64,000 bases of DNA from Kineococcus xinjiangensis (GTDB lineage Bacteria; Actinomycetota; Actinomycetes; Actinomycetales; Kineococcaceae), in contig NZ_PTJD01000016.1 of the NCBI RefSeq assembly GCF_002934625.1, positions 1-64,000 of the forward strand. Direction: 5' to 3'. A program made the position numbers and the translations under genes. Of this stretch, positions 7,744 to 16,215 are shown piece after piece; the stretch's first letter is position 1; each line of letters begins with the position of its first letter. Under the pieces are notes generated by a model. That model ran no database searches and was not told the origin of the DNA. It saw only the letters and a program-made list of their open reading frames with translations.

Positions 7744-8943
7744 GTGACCGGCACCGCACCTCCCGCCCGCACCTCCGCGTGGCGCACCGTCGTCGGGTTC
7801 GGGACCGTCAGCCTCGCCGCGGACATGGTCTACGAGGGCGCCCGGTCGGTGTACGGGCCGCTGCTGGCCGGGCTCGGCGCGTCCGCGCTCGTCGTCGGCC
7901 TCGTCACCGGCGCCGGAGAGGCCGTCGCGCTGCTGGTGCGGCTGGTGTCCGGGCCGCTGGCCGACCGCAGCGGCCGCTACTGGGCGCTGACGATCAGCGG
8001 GTACGCGCTGACCGCGGTGTGCGTGCCCCTGCTGGCCGTCACTCCCCTGCTCGGGGGCGCGGGGCTGGCGGTGGCGGCCGGTCTGATCCTCGCCGAGCGC
8101 CTCGGCAAGGCCGTGCGCAGCCCCGCGAAGTCGGCACTGCTGGCGGACGCCGCCGCGCACGTCGGCATGGGCCGCGGGATGGGTGTGCACAAGGCGCTGG
8201 ACCAGGTGGGTGCCTTCGCCGGGCCGCTGCTGGTGGCGGGGATCGCCGCGGCCGCCGCCGGGGCCCTGGAGCCGGGGCTGGCCGCGCTCGCGGTGCCGGG
8301 TGCCGCGGCGATGGTGCTCCTGCTGCTGCTCCGGGCACGCTCCGGCGCGGCACGGGAACCTGGGCGGCGCACCAGCTCGGGCACGGCGGCGGGTCCGCTG
8401 CCGAGGTTGTTCTGGCGCACTGCCGTCGGCAGCGGCCTCTGCACGGCGGGGCTGGTGACGTTCGGCCTCGTCGGGTTCCACCTCGTCGAGGCCGAACTCG
8501 TCGCCACGCCGGTCGTGCCGCTGCTGTACGCCGCGGCGATGGGCGCCGCCGCGCTCGCCGCCCTGGGCACCGGCGTCCTCTACGACCGGATCGGGCCCCG
8601 GGTGCTGCTCGTGCTGCCCGTGCTGGTGGCAGCGGTGCCCGGGCTGGTGTTCGCCACCTCGCTGCCGGCGGTCGTGGCGGGGGTGCTGGTGTGGGGCGCG
8701 GCGGGCGGGGTGCAGGACTCGACCGTGAAGGCGCTCGTCGCCGACGTCGTGCCGCGCGAGCGCCGGGCCACCGCGTTCGGCTGGTTCGCCGGGGTGCAGG
8801 GCGCGGGGGCGCTGGCCGGTGGGGCGGGCGCGGGCTGGCTGTACGGGGTGTCGCTGCCCGCGCTCGTGGTGGCCGTGCTGGTGGTGCAGCTGGTGGCGCT
8901 GGTGCTGCTGCTGCCCGTGGTGCTGCGGGCGGCGCCGCGCTGA
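7744..8943 (+). CDS. MFS transporter
   Basis: A 399-aa integral membrane protein with about 12 hydrophobic segments. Major facilitator signatures are present: the loop-2 motif SGPLADRSGRYWALTISGYALTAV (G-x3-D-R-x-GR) and a related VLYDRIGPRVLL in the second half. The AAHVGMGRGMGVHKALDQVGAFAGPLL region resembles multidrug or sugar-type exporters of the family. The substrate is unknown. The start is GTG 7744, 8 nt after GGAGG; GTG 7741 is equally in frame. It is flanked by 51-bp repeats on both sides. Confidence 0.82.
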   Translation: MTGTAPPARTSAWRTVVGFGTVSLAADMVYEGARSVYGPLLAGLGASALVVGLVTGAGEAVALLVRLVSGPLADRSGRYWALTISGYALTAVCVPLLAVTPLLGGAGLAVAAGLILAERLGKAVRSPAKSALLADAAAHVGMGRGMGVHKALDQVGAFAGPLLVAGIAAAAAGALEPGLAALAVPGAAAMVLLLLLRARSGAAREPGRRTSSGTAAGPLPRLFWRTAVGSGLCTAGLVTFGLVGFHLVEAELVATPVVPLLYAAAMGAAALAALGTGVLYDRIGPRVLLVLPVLVAAVPGLVFATSLPAVVAGVLVWGAAGGVQDSTVKALVADVVPRERRATAFGWFAGVQGAGALAGGAGAGWLYGVSLPALVVAVLVVQLVALVLLLPVVLRAAPR

Positions 8944-8957
8944 ACCCGTGGCCGTCG

Positions 8958-9008
8958 CGGGGACGTTCCACAGGCGGCGCGCGGGCGTGTCGCGGCCGAA
9001 CGTCCCCG
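8958..9008. repeat. 51-bp interspersed palindromic repeat, copy C
   Basis: Exactly 51 bp with intact CGGGGACGTT / AACGTCCCCG ends. It lies between the convergent MFS and AraC genes. The core (GCGCGGGCG-GTCGCGGCCG) belongs to the second subtype, shared with copy D. A further half-palindrome (CCGTCCCCGCG) follows at about 9040. Confidence 0.78.
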
Positions 9009-9070
9009 CGCCGGCACAAGCTGGGCCGCGTCGGCCGCACCGTCCCCGCGCCAGCACCCGCCGGGTGGCG

Positions 9071-10006
9071 TCAGCCCCGCAGCGCCCGGTGCTCGGCGGG
9101 CCGCACCCCGCGCACCCGCAGGAACGCGCTCGACAGCGCGAAGCCGCTGCCGTAGCCGACGCGCCGCGCGACCGCGTCCAGCGTGCTGCCCGGCTCCAGC
9201 AGCAGGTCCGCCGCCAGGGCCAGCCGCCAGTCGGTGAGGAACGCCATCGGCGGCTCCCCCACCACGTCGCTGAACCGCCGCGCGAGCGCCGCCCGGGAGG
9301 CCCCCACCTCCGCCGCCAGCGACGCCACCGTCCACGGCCGCTCCGGGAACTCCTGCAGCAGCCGCAGCGCCGGCCCTGCGACGGGGTCGGAGTGCGCGCG
9401 GTACCACCCCGGGGCGCCCGCCTCCGCGCGGGCGAACCAGCACCGGAGCACCGCGACGAGCAGCAGGTCGAGGAGCCGGTCGAGGACGGCGCCCTGGCCG
9501 GGCTCGTCCGTGTCCACCTCGGCGGCGAGGTAGCTCAGCAGCGGGGCGCCGACGTCGCAGCCGGGCACGGTGAGCAGGGGCGGCAGCGCCCGCAGCAGCC
9601 GGCCGCTGACCTCGCCCGCGTCGGGGTAGGTACCGGTGAGCAGGACGGTGCTGCCCTCGCCGCTGTTGCCCCAGGTCCGGGGTCCCCACGCGGTCATCGG
9701 GTGGACGCTCGCCCCGCCGGCCGCCCGGCACGCCTGGTCGGGGCCGATGACGACCTGCGGGGCGGTGCGGGGATCGTCGGCGACGAGGTAGGGCTCCGGC
9801 CCGCGCAGGACGCAGACGTCGCCCGCGGCGAGCCGTTCCACCGCACCGTCGCCGGTCACGACGCACGCGGCGCCGCGCACCACCGCCACGACGGTCAGCG
9901 GTGCGCCGTCCTCCACACGCAGCGCCCACGGCGGATCCAGCCGCGAGCGCAGCACGAACGCGCCGCGCGCCCGCGGGCCCTCCAGGAGTGCGGCCAGGGC
10001 GTCCAC
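9071..10006 (-). CDS. AraC family transcriptional regulator (cupin_6 N-domain)
   Basis: A 311-aa protein. The N-terminal cupin-like sensor domain (residues about 1-180) shows LRSRLDPPWALRVEDGAPLTVVAVVRG and LAAGDVCVLRGPEPYLVADD. The C-terminal double helix-turn-helix of the AraC type (about 210-310) includes WTVASLAAEVGASRAALARRF, LTDWRLALAADLL and VARRVGYGSGFALSSAFLRVRGVRPAEHR. GTG start. It is divergent from an NmrA-like oxidoreductase across an 80-bp gap, an arrangement typical of a regulator that controls its neighbour. The inducer is unknown. Confidence 0.9.
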   Translation of the reverse strand: MDALAALLEGPRARGAFVLRSRLDPPWALRVEDGAPLTVVAVVRGAACVVTGDGAVERLAAGDVCVLRGPEPYLVADDPRTAPQVVIGPDQACRAAGGASVHPMTAWGPRTWGNSGEGSTVLLTGTYPDAGEVSGRLLRALPPLLTVPGCDVGAPLLSYLAAEVDTDEPGQGAVLDRLLDLLLVAVLRCWFARAEAGAPGWYRAHSDPVAGPALRLLQEFPERPWTVASLAAEVGASRAALARRFSDVVGEPPMAFLTDWRLALAADLLLEPGSTLDAVARRVGYGSGFALSSAFLRVRGVRPAEHRALRG

Positions 10007-10086
10007 GAGGGCAGCGTAGACGCACGCGTATGGAAACGAGCTGTTCGACGATGGAGCGTCCAGGTCCGGCGCGGTTGCATCGGGGC

Positions 10087-10950
10087 ATGACCACTCTCCA
10101 CGTCACCGACGAGTCCACCACCACCCCGCCGCCCGCGGGCACCGTCCTCGTGACCGGCGCCACCGGCAAGACCGGCCGTCGCGTCGCCGAGGGCCTGCGC
10201 GCTCTCGGCGTGGCAGTCCGCGCGGCCTCGCGCGCCGGCGCCCCGTCCTTCGACTGGAACGTCCCCGACAGCTGGAACGCCGCGCTCGACGGGGCCGGCG
10301 CCGCCTACGTCTGCTACTCCCCCGACCTCGCCGTGCCGGGGGCGCCCGAGGTCGTCGCCGGGTTCGCGCGCCACGCCACCGAGGCGGGCCTGAGCCGGCT
10401 CGTGCTGCTGTCGGGGCGCGGGGAGGCGGAGGCGCAGCGCGCGGAGGCCGCGGTGCGGGCGGAGTTCCCCGCGGCGACCGTCGTGCGCGCCGCCTGGTTC
10501 AGCCAGAACTTCTCGGAGAGCTTCTTCGCCGACGCGATCCGCGAGGGGACCGTCGCCACCCCGAGCGGAGACGTCCCCGAGCCGTTCGTGGACGTCCGCG
10601 ACATCGCCGACGTGGCGGTCGCCGCCCTCACCGCGCCCGGGCACGAGGGCCGGGTGCACGAGGTGACCGGCCCGGAGCTGCTGACCCTGCGGGAGGCGGT
10701 CGGTCTGGTCGCGGCGGCGACCGGGCGCGACGTGCGCTTCGTGGGGCTCACGCCCGCCGAGCACCGCGACGGGCTCGCGGCGGCGGGCGTCGACCCGGGG
10801 ATGGCGGCCCTGCTGGACCACCTGTTCACCCAGGTGCTCGACGGGCGCAACGCCTCGACGACCCCCGACGTGGAGCGGGTGCTCGGCCGCCCGGCGCGCC
10901 GGTTCGCCGACTACGTGCGGGAGGCGGCCGCCACGGGCGCCTGGGGCTGA
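10087..10950 (+). CDS. NAD(P)-binding NmrA-type oxidoreductase
   Basis: A 287-aa atypical short-chain dehydrogenase. The Rossmann motif is VLVTGATGKTGRRVAEGLR (GxTGxxG). There is no YxxxK catalytic pair, and the substrate region AAWFSQNFSESFFADAIREG matches NmrA/azoreductase-like members such as QOR2. These proteins act as NAD(P)H-dependent reductases or redox sensors. It is divergent from the AraC regulator, probably its target. Confidence 0.8.
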   Translation: MTTLHVTDESTTTPPPAGTVLVTGATGKTGRRVAEGLRALGVAVRAASRAGAPSFDWNVPDSWNAALDGAGAAYVCYSPDLAVPGAPEVVAGFARHATEAGLSRLVLLSGRGEAEAQRAEAAVRAEFPAATVVRAAWFSQNFSESFFADAIREGTVATPSGDVPEPFVDVRDIADVAVAALTAPGHEGRVHEVTGPELLTLREAVGLVAAATGRDVRFVGLTPAEHRDGLAAAGVDPGMAALLDHLFTQVLDGRNASTTPDVERVLGRPARRFADYVREAAATGAWG

Positions 10951-10979
10951 CCGCGACGCCGGGGCGGGCCGAGCCGACG

Positions 10980-11030
10980 CGGGGACGTTCGGCAGGCGAC
11001 GCGCGGGTGGGTCGCGGCCGGACGTCCCCG
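10980..11030. repeat. 51-bp interspersed palindromic repeat, copy D
   Basis: Exactly 51 bp, ends CGGGGACGTT / GACGTCCCCG. It lies between the convergent NmrA-like and gabT genes and is followed within 25 bp by another GGCCGGACGTCCCCG half-site. The core is the same subtype as copy C. Confidence 0.78.
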
Positions 11031-11107
11031 CCCCAGCACTGGCCGGACGTCCCCGCCGCGGGCGGGCGAGCGTCAGAACACGCCCCTCCAGGGGACGCGC
11101 CCAGGGC

Positions 11108-12487
11108 TCAGCCGAGGGAGGCGAAGGCGTCGGCGAGGACGTCCATCGCCTCGGCGAGCAGGTCCTCCCCCATCACCAGCGGCGGCAGGAAGCGCAGCAC
11201 GTTGCCGTAGGTGCCCGCGGTGAGGGTGAGCACCCCCGCCGCGTGGCAGGCGGCGTTGACGGCGGCGGTGGCGGCCGGGTCCGGCTCCAGGGTGCCCGGC
11301 CGCACCAGCTCGACGGCCACCATGGCACCGCGGCCGCGGACGTCGCCGATGACGGGGTGCTGCTCGGCGAGCCGGCGCAGCCGCGGCAGCATCACGTCGC
11401 CGAGCGCGCGGGCGCGGGCACTGAGGTCGCCCTCCTCCACCGCGCGGATCGCGGCCAGCGCCGCCGCGCACGCCACGGGGTTGCCCGCGTAGGTGCCGCC
11501 GAGGCCGCCGGCGTGCACGGAGTCCATGATCTCGGCGCGGCCGGTGACGGCGGAGAGCGGCATGCCCCCGGCGATGCCCTTCGCGGTGGTGATGAGGTCC
11601 GGCACGACGCCCTCGTGCTCGCAGGCGAAGACGTCGCCGGTGCGGGCGAAACCCGTCTGGATCTCGTCGGCGACGAAGACGATGCCGCGGGCGCGGGCGA
11701 ACTCCGCGAGGGCGGGCAGGAACCCGGGCGCGGGGACGACGAAGCCGCCCTCGCCCTGGACGGGTTCGACGACGATCGCGGCGACGCCGCCCGCGCCGAT
11801 CTCCTTCTCGATCCGGGTGATGGCCTCGGCAGCGACGGCCTCCCCGCTGCGGCCGCCGTCGCGGAACGGGTAGGACATCGGCATCCGGTACACCTCGGGG
11901 GCGAACGGGCCGAAGGAGTGCTTGTAGGGCATGGACTTCGCCGTCAGCGCCATCGTCAGGTTCGTGCGCCCGTGGTAGGCGTGCTCGAACACCACGACCG
12001 CCTGCCGCCCCGTCGCGGCGCGGGCGATCTTCACGGCGTTCTCCACGGCCTCCGCGCCGGAGTTGAAGAGCACCGAGCGCTTCTCGTGGTCGCCGGGCGT
12101 CAGCCGGTTCAGCGCCTCGCACACCGCGACGTACTGCTCGTAGGGGCTGACGGTGAAACAGGTGTGGGTGAACTCGGCGACCTGCTCGCGGACCGCCTCG
12201 ACGACGCCCGGCGCGGAGTTGCCGACGTTGACGACGGCGATGCCCGCCCCGAGGTCGATCAGGGAGTTGCCGTCGACGTCGACGACCACCCCGCCCCCGG
12301 CGGCGGCCACGTAGACCGGCAGGGCGCTGGAGCAGCCCGCCGCCACCGCGGCCAGCCGGCGGGCGTGCAGCTCCTGCGAGCGCGGGCCGGGGATCGCCGT
12401 GACCAGGCGCCGCTCCTGCGGCAGGCCCGGTCCCCCGGCGCGCCCGCTGGGCGTGAGGTTCGGAGGAGCTGCGGGGTGAGCGGTCAC
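11108..12487 (-). CDS. gabT: 4-aminobutyrate--2-oxoglutarate transaminase
   Basis: A 459-aa class III PLP aminotransferase of full length. Visible motifs are LFNSGAEAVENAVKIAR (cofactor phosphate site), FEHAYHGRTNLTMALTAK, ADEIQTGFARTGDVFACEHE (Asp for the pyridine nitrogen) and LITTAKGIAGGMPLSAV with the Schiff-base lysine at residue 303. It converts GABA and 2-oxoglutarate to succinate semialdehyde and glutamate. The actinobacterial GabT N-terminus (LPQERRLVTAIPGPRSQELHARR) is present. GTG start. No gabD or permease is adjacent. Confidence 0.9.
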   Translation of the reverse strand: MTAHPAAPPNLTPSGRAGGPGLPQERRLVTAIPGPRSQELHARRLAAVAAGCSSALPVYVAAAGGGVVVDVDGNSLIDLGAGIAVVNVGNSAPGVVEAVREQVAEFTHTCFTVSPYEQYVAVCEALNRLTPGDHEKRSVLFNSGAEAVENAVKIARAATGRQAVVVFEHAYHGRTNLTMALTAKSMPYKHSFGPFAPEVYRMPMSYPFRDGGRSGEAVAAEAITRIEKEIGAGGVAAIVVEPVQGEGGFVVPAPGFLPALAEFARARGIVFVADEIQTGFARTGDVFACEHEGVVPDLITTAKGIAGGMPLSAVTGRAEIMDSVHAGGLGGTYAGNPVACAAALAAIRAVEEGDLSARARALGDVMLPRLRRLAEQHPVIGDVRGRGAMVAVELVRPGTLEPDPAATAAVNAACHAAGVLTLTAGTYGNVLRFLPPLVMGEDLLAEAMDVLADAFASLG

Positions 12488-12615
12488 GGTTGGCCTTCCC
12501 GTCGTCGCGAGCGCGGTTTCCGTCCCCGAGGAGGCTCCGGACCACGGATCCCCTCGCTGGGCGCGGGCCAGACGCTACACCCGATCGCTGCTCCGCCCTC
12601 GGGCGCGAGCGGCGG

Positions 12616-14262
12616 TCAGACCCGCGCCGGCGGGGCGTCCTCGACGTCGGGCAGGACCACCGCGGCCTCCGGCACCCGCAGGTCCACCACGGCCGGCGGG
12701 CGCTCCGGGTAGCCGAGGAGGTAGCCCTGGGCCCCGTCGCAGTCGAGCCGGCGCAGCGCGAGCAGCTGGGCCGGGGACTCCACGCCCTCGGCGATGACTC
12801 CGATGCCCAGCGTGCGGGCCATCCCGATGATGCTGGAGAACAGCCGCTCCGCCTGCTGCCGCTGACCGAGGTGGCGGGTGAACTGCCGGTCGACCTTGAT
12901 GTGGTCGATGGGCAGCATCTGCAGGTGCGCGGGCGAGGAGCGGCCGCTGCCGAAGTCGTCGACGCCGATCCGCACACCCATCGTGCGCAGCGCGTGCAGC
13001 GTGGAGATGCTCGCCGTCGCGTCCTGCGCCAGGACGTCCTCCGTGACCTCCAGGCAGAGGGCCTCCGCGGCACGCCCCTTCGGCAGGGCTTCCTCGACGA
13101 CGTCGAGGAGGTTCTGCTGCACGAGCTGGCGGCGGGAGACGTTGACGGAGACGCTGAGGTCGAAGGAGTCGCCGCCGGTCTCGTACCACTCCCCGATCTG
13201 GCGGCACGCCTCCCGCAGCGCCCAGTTGCCGATCTCGACGATCAGGCCGGTGCGCTCCGCGACGGGCACGAAGTCGGCGGGTTCGAGCAGGCCGCGGGTG
13301 GGGTGCTCCCAGCGCAGCAGCGCCTCGAGGCCGGTGACGCGGTTGGCGTGCAGGTCGAGGATGGGCTGGTAGTGCAGTCGCATCTCGCCCCGTTCGACCG
13401 CCCCGGCGAGGTCGTCCTCGATCTGGCGCTTGGCGAGGGCCTGCGCGTGCATGCCCTCGTCGAACAGCTCGAAGCGGGCCTTGCCGCGCTCCTTGGCGCG
13501 GTACAGGGCGGCGTCGGCGCGGCGGATGAGGTTGGGGGTGTCGGCGTCCTCGGTGGCGAGCGCGACGCCCACGCTGGGGGTCATGCGCAGGCTGCGCCCG
13601 GCCAGCTCGAACGGCTTCTCCGCGATGGAGGAGATGATGCGCTCGGCGATGCGGGCGGCGACGACCTCGTCGCCGACGTCCTCGCAGAGCACGGCGAACT
13701 CGTCGCCGCCGAAGCGGGCGACGGTGTCCTCGGGGCGCACGGCGGCGGAGACGCGCCTGCCGACCTCGACGAGCATCGCGTCGCCGACGAGGTGTCCGTA
13801 CACGTCGTTGACGGCCTTGAAGCCGTCGAGGTCCATGTAGAGGACGGCGGTGCCGCGCTCGGCGCGGCGGGCCAGGGCGTGCTCGAGGCGGTCGGTGAAG
13901 AGCTGCCGGTTGCCGAGGTCGGTGAGCGGGTCGTGCAGGGCCTGGCGGCGGGCGGCGTCGAGGCTGACCTGGCGGGCGTAGCCCTGCTGGTCGACGCGCT
14001 GGGCGGTCTGCCGGGCGATGAGCACGAGGAGCAGGGCGCTGACGACGCCGCCAGCGAGGGCGGCGAGGATCTCGCTGAAGCGGCCCACAGGGGTCGGCAG
14101 CAGCCTGGCCAGGGCGACGACCCCGACCACGACGAACGGGGACACCATCGCCCACGGGATGATCATGGTCCGGACGTCGTCACCCGCGGCCCCCCGCTGG
14201 GTCCAGGGCCAGCGCCGCTCCGACGCCGGCCTCGCGCTCCGGGTCCCGTCGTCCTCAGCCAC
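12616..14262 (-). CDS. Membrane GGDEF-EAL protein (cyclic di-GMP synthesis/hydrolysis)
   Basis: A 548-aa protein. Two transmembrane helices (about 33-53 and 64-84) are followed by a GGDEF domain with intact RFGGDEF at 183-189 and an I-site RPED (176-179) five residues before it. The EAL domain has GLEALLRW (EAL at 313-315), LEVTED, VDDFGSGRSS, IKVDRQF and AEGVES. Both active sites look complete, so it may make and break c-di-GMP. No periplasmic sensor domain is present. GTG start. In a motile organism it could tune motility, but nothing ties it to the flagellar genes 8 kb away. Confidence 0.9.
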   Translation of the reverse strand: MAEDDGTRSARPASERRWPWTQRGAAGDDVRTMIIPWAMVSPFVVVGVVALARLLPTPVGRFSEILAALAGGVVSALLLVLIARQTAQRVDQQGYARQVSLDAARRQALHDPLTDLGNRQLFTDRLEHALARRAERGTAVLYMDLDGFKAVNDVYGHLVGDAMLVEVGRRVSAAVRPEDTVARFGGDEFAVLCEDVGDEVVAARIAERIISSIAEKPFELAGRSLRMTPSVGVALATEDADTPNLIRRADAALYRAKERGKARFELFDEGMHAQALAKRQIEDDLAGAVERGEMRLHYQPILDLHANRVTGLEALLRWEHPTRGLLEPADFVPVAERTGLIVEIGNWALREACRQIGEWYETGGDSFDLSVSVNVSRRQLVQQNLLDVVEEALPKGRAAEALCLEVTEDVLAQDATASISTLHALRTMGVRIGVDDFGSGRSSPAHLQMLPIDHIKVDRQFTRHLGQRQQAERLFSSIIGMARTLGIGVIAEGVESPAQLLALRRLDCDGAQGYLLGYPERPPAVVDLRVPEAAVVLPDVEDAPPARV

Positions 14263-14363
14263 CAGCTCCAGCGCCTCCTCGGACCGGCGGCGCCTGCCGC
14301 GGGCGGTAGAAGTCCGACATCCGGACGGTTGCTACGTTCAGTAGGGCCATGGTGACTTCTGGG

Positions 14364-16214
14364 TCATGGGCTGTCCAGGCGGGACACGCCCCCGGCGGTC
14401 TCCTGCTCCAGCCGTTCCGCCGCCACCGTGCGACGGTCGTCGTCCAGGCGGCGGGTCAGGCCGCGGCGGTCCAGCAGCTCCAGCAGCGGCACCGCCACCC
14501 GCCTGCTCGTGCTCAGGTGGCGCCGCGCCTCGGACAGCGTGAACGGCTGCGGCAGCCGTGCCAGCGCCCGCGCCGCCGCGGTGTCGGCACCCGGGGCCAG
14601 CACCACCGATTCCCCCAGTCGGAGCAGCCGCCCCGCCCGGGCCGCCGCCGCGACCTCCCGGGTCCCCAGGCGCAGCTCGGCCAGCCGCTCCGCCGTGGGC
14701 GCCGCGAACGGCGCGGCGGCCAGCTCCTCCCGCAGCGCCGACACCGCCGCGGCCACCGCTGGGGGCAGCTCCTGCCCCGCCCCGGCGACGACCCGGCCGG
14801 CACGCACCCCCAGCGCGCCCCGCGACGCCGCGACCAGGGCCTCCACCAGCGCCCTGTCGGGCAGGCCGAGGCGCCGCCGCAGCGCCTCCAGGGGGGCGCC
14901 CGCCTCCAGCGGGTTCTCCCTCGTGAACGCGCGCACCTCCTCGGCCAGGCGCACCCGCAGCGCCGACCAGTGCGCCGGATCGGCGAGCCAGTCCCCCGCC
15001 ACCGGCGCCCCCGCGGCCGGCACGCCCATCGCCGTCAGCTCCGCCCGCCGCACCAGCCGGCGCCGCGCCACCTCCGAGGCCTCGTCGGGCGTGCCGTCCA
15101 GCTCGGCGAGGACCTGCGCCCGGGCCCGGCCGGCCCCCCGCCGCGCCAGGGCCGGGGGCCGCACGTCCAGCACCACCACCCCGCCGCAGACCCGCTGCGC
15201 CCCCGGGTCGCGCAGCAGCGCCCGGTCGCCGACCCGCAGGGGCAGCGCCGCGTCCGCGCTCAGCCGGGCCGTCACCCCCGCCGCGTCCTGCCCCAGCACC
15301 CGCAGCCGCACCCCCACCGCCGCGGACCCCACGTGCAGCACCGCCCGCTGCGGCAGCGCCCGCGGATCCACCTCCGCGCCCAGCACCGGCACCACCCGCA
15401 CGTCCAGGCAGTCCGCGGGCAGGTGCGTTCCGGGGGTGAGGAGGGCGTCGCCGCGGGCGAGCTCCGCCCGCTCCACGCCCCGCAGGTTCAGCGCGACCCG
15501 GGCCACCCCGCGCGCCTGCTCCGCCCGCTCCCCCAGGCACTGCAGGCTGCGCACCCGCACCCGTCGCCCGCCCGCGCCGACCTCCAGCTCGTCGCCGGGG
15601 CGCACGCTGCCCGCCGGGAGGGTGCCGGTCACGACGGTGCCGCTGCCGCGCACGGTGAAGCTGCGGTCCACCCACAGCCGCACCGGCGCCGCGGGGTCGG
15701 GGACGGGCACCCGGGCCAGCAGCGCGGCCAGCTCCGCCCGCAGCCGCGGCAGGCCCTCCCCGGTGACGGCGCTGACCGCGACCGCCGCGCACCCGGCGAG
15801 CGCGCTGCCGGCCAGCTCCGCCAGCGCCTCCTCCCGCGCCGGTTCCGGGTCGGCGAGGTCGCTGCGGGTGATGACGAGCAGCCCGTGGCGCACCCCGAGG
15901 GCGTCCAGTGCCTGCAGGTGCTCCGCCGACTGCGGCATCCAGCCCGAGTCGGCCGCCACCACCAGCACCGCCACCGGCACCGGCCCCACCCCGGCCAGCA
16001 TCGTCGGCACGAACCGCTCGTGGCCCGGCACGTCGACGAACGCCACCTGCTCCGCGGTCCCGCCCACCTCCAGCGTCGTCCAGGCGTAGCCGAGGTCGAT
16101 GGTCAGGCCGCGACGCTGCTCCTCCGCGAGCCGGTCCGGCTCCATCCCCGTCAGCGCCCGCACCAGGGTGGACTTGCCGTGGTCGACGTGCCCGGCGGTG
16201 GCGACGACGTGCAC
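14364..16214 (-). CDS. selB: Selenocysteine-specific elongation factor SelB
   Basis: A 616-aa translational GTPase that carries Sec-tRNA(Sec) to UGA codons marked by a SECIS hairpin. G-domain motifs are GHVDHGKSTL (G1), RGLTIDLGYAW (G2), DVPGHERF (G3) and TRSDL (G4, the family NKxD variant). OB/EF-Tu-like domains follow, then C-terminal winged helices that bind SECIS RNA (TLSEARRHLSTSRRVAVPLLELLDRRGLTRR). The GTG start at 16214 lies one base past the selA stop, so the two are coupled. Together with SelA, SelC and SelD this is a full Sec system. Confidence 0.95.
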   Translation of the reverse strand: MHVVATAGHVDHGKSTLVRALTGMEPDRLAEEQRRGLTIDLGYAWTTLEVGGTAEQVAFVDVPGHERFVPTMLAGVGPVPVAVLVVAADSGWMPQSAEHLQALDALGVRHGLLVITRSDLADPEPAREEALAELAGSALAGCAAVAVSAVTGEGLPRLRAELAALLARVPVPDPAAPVRLWVDRSFTVRGSGTVVTGTLPAGSVRPGDELEVGAGGRRVRVRSLQCLGERAEQARGVARVALNLRGVERAELARGDALLTPGTHLPADCLDVRVVPVLGAEVDPRALPQRAVLHVGSAAVGVRLRVLGQDAAGVTARLSADAALPLRVGDRALLRDPGAQRVCGGVVVLDVRPPALARRGAGRARAQVLAELDGTPDEASEVARRRLVRRAELTAMGVPAAGAPVAGDWLADPAHWSALRVRLAEEVRAFTRENPLEAGAPLEALRRRLGLPDRALVEALVAASRGALGVRAGRVVAGAGQELPPAVAAAVSALREELAAAPFAAPTAERLAELRLGTREVAAAARAGRLLRLGESVVLAPGADTAAARALARLPQPFTLSEARRHLSTSRRVAVPLLELLDRRGLTRRLDDDRRTVAAERLEQETAGGVSRLDSP

Positions 16215-16215
16215 G

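Noticed and set aside
7488-7826. Longer N-terminus for the TrmH-type methylase
   Set aside because: The extension is translated from the 51-bp repeats and overlaps the MFS promoter and start.
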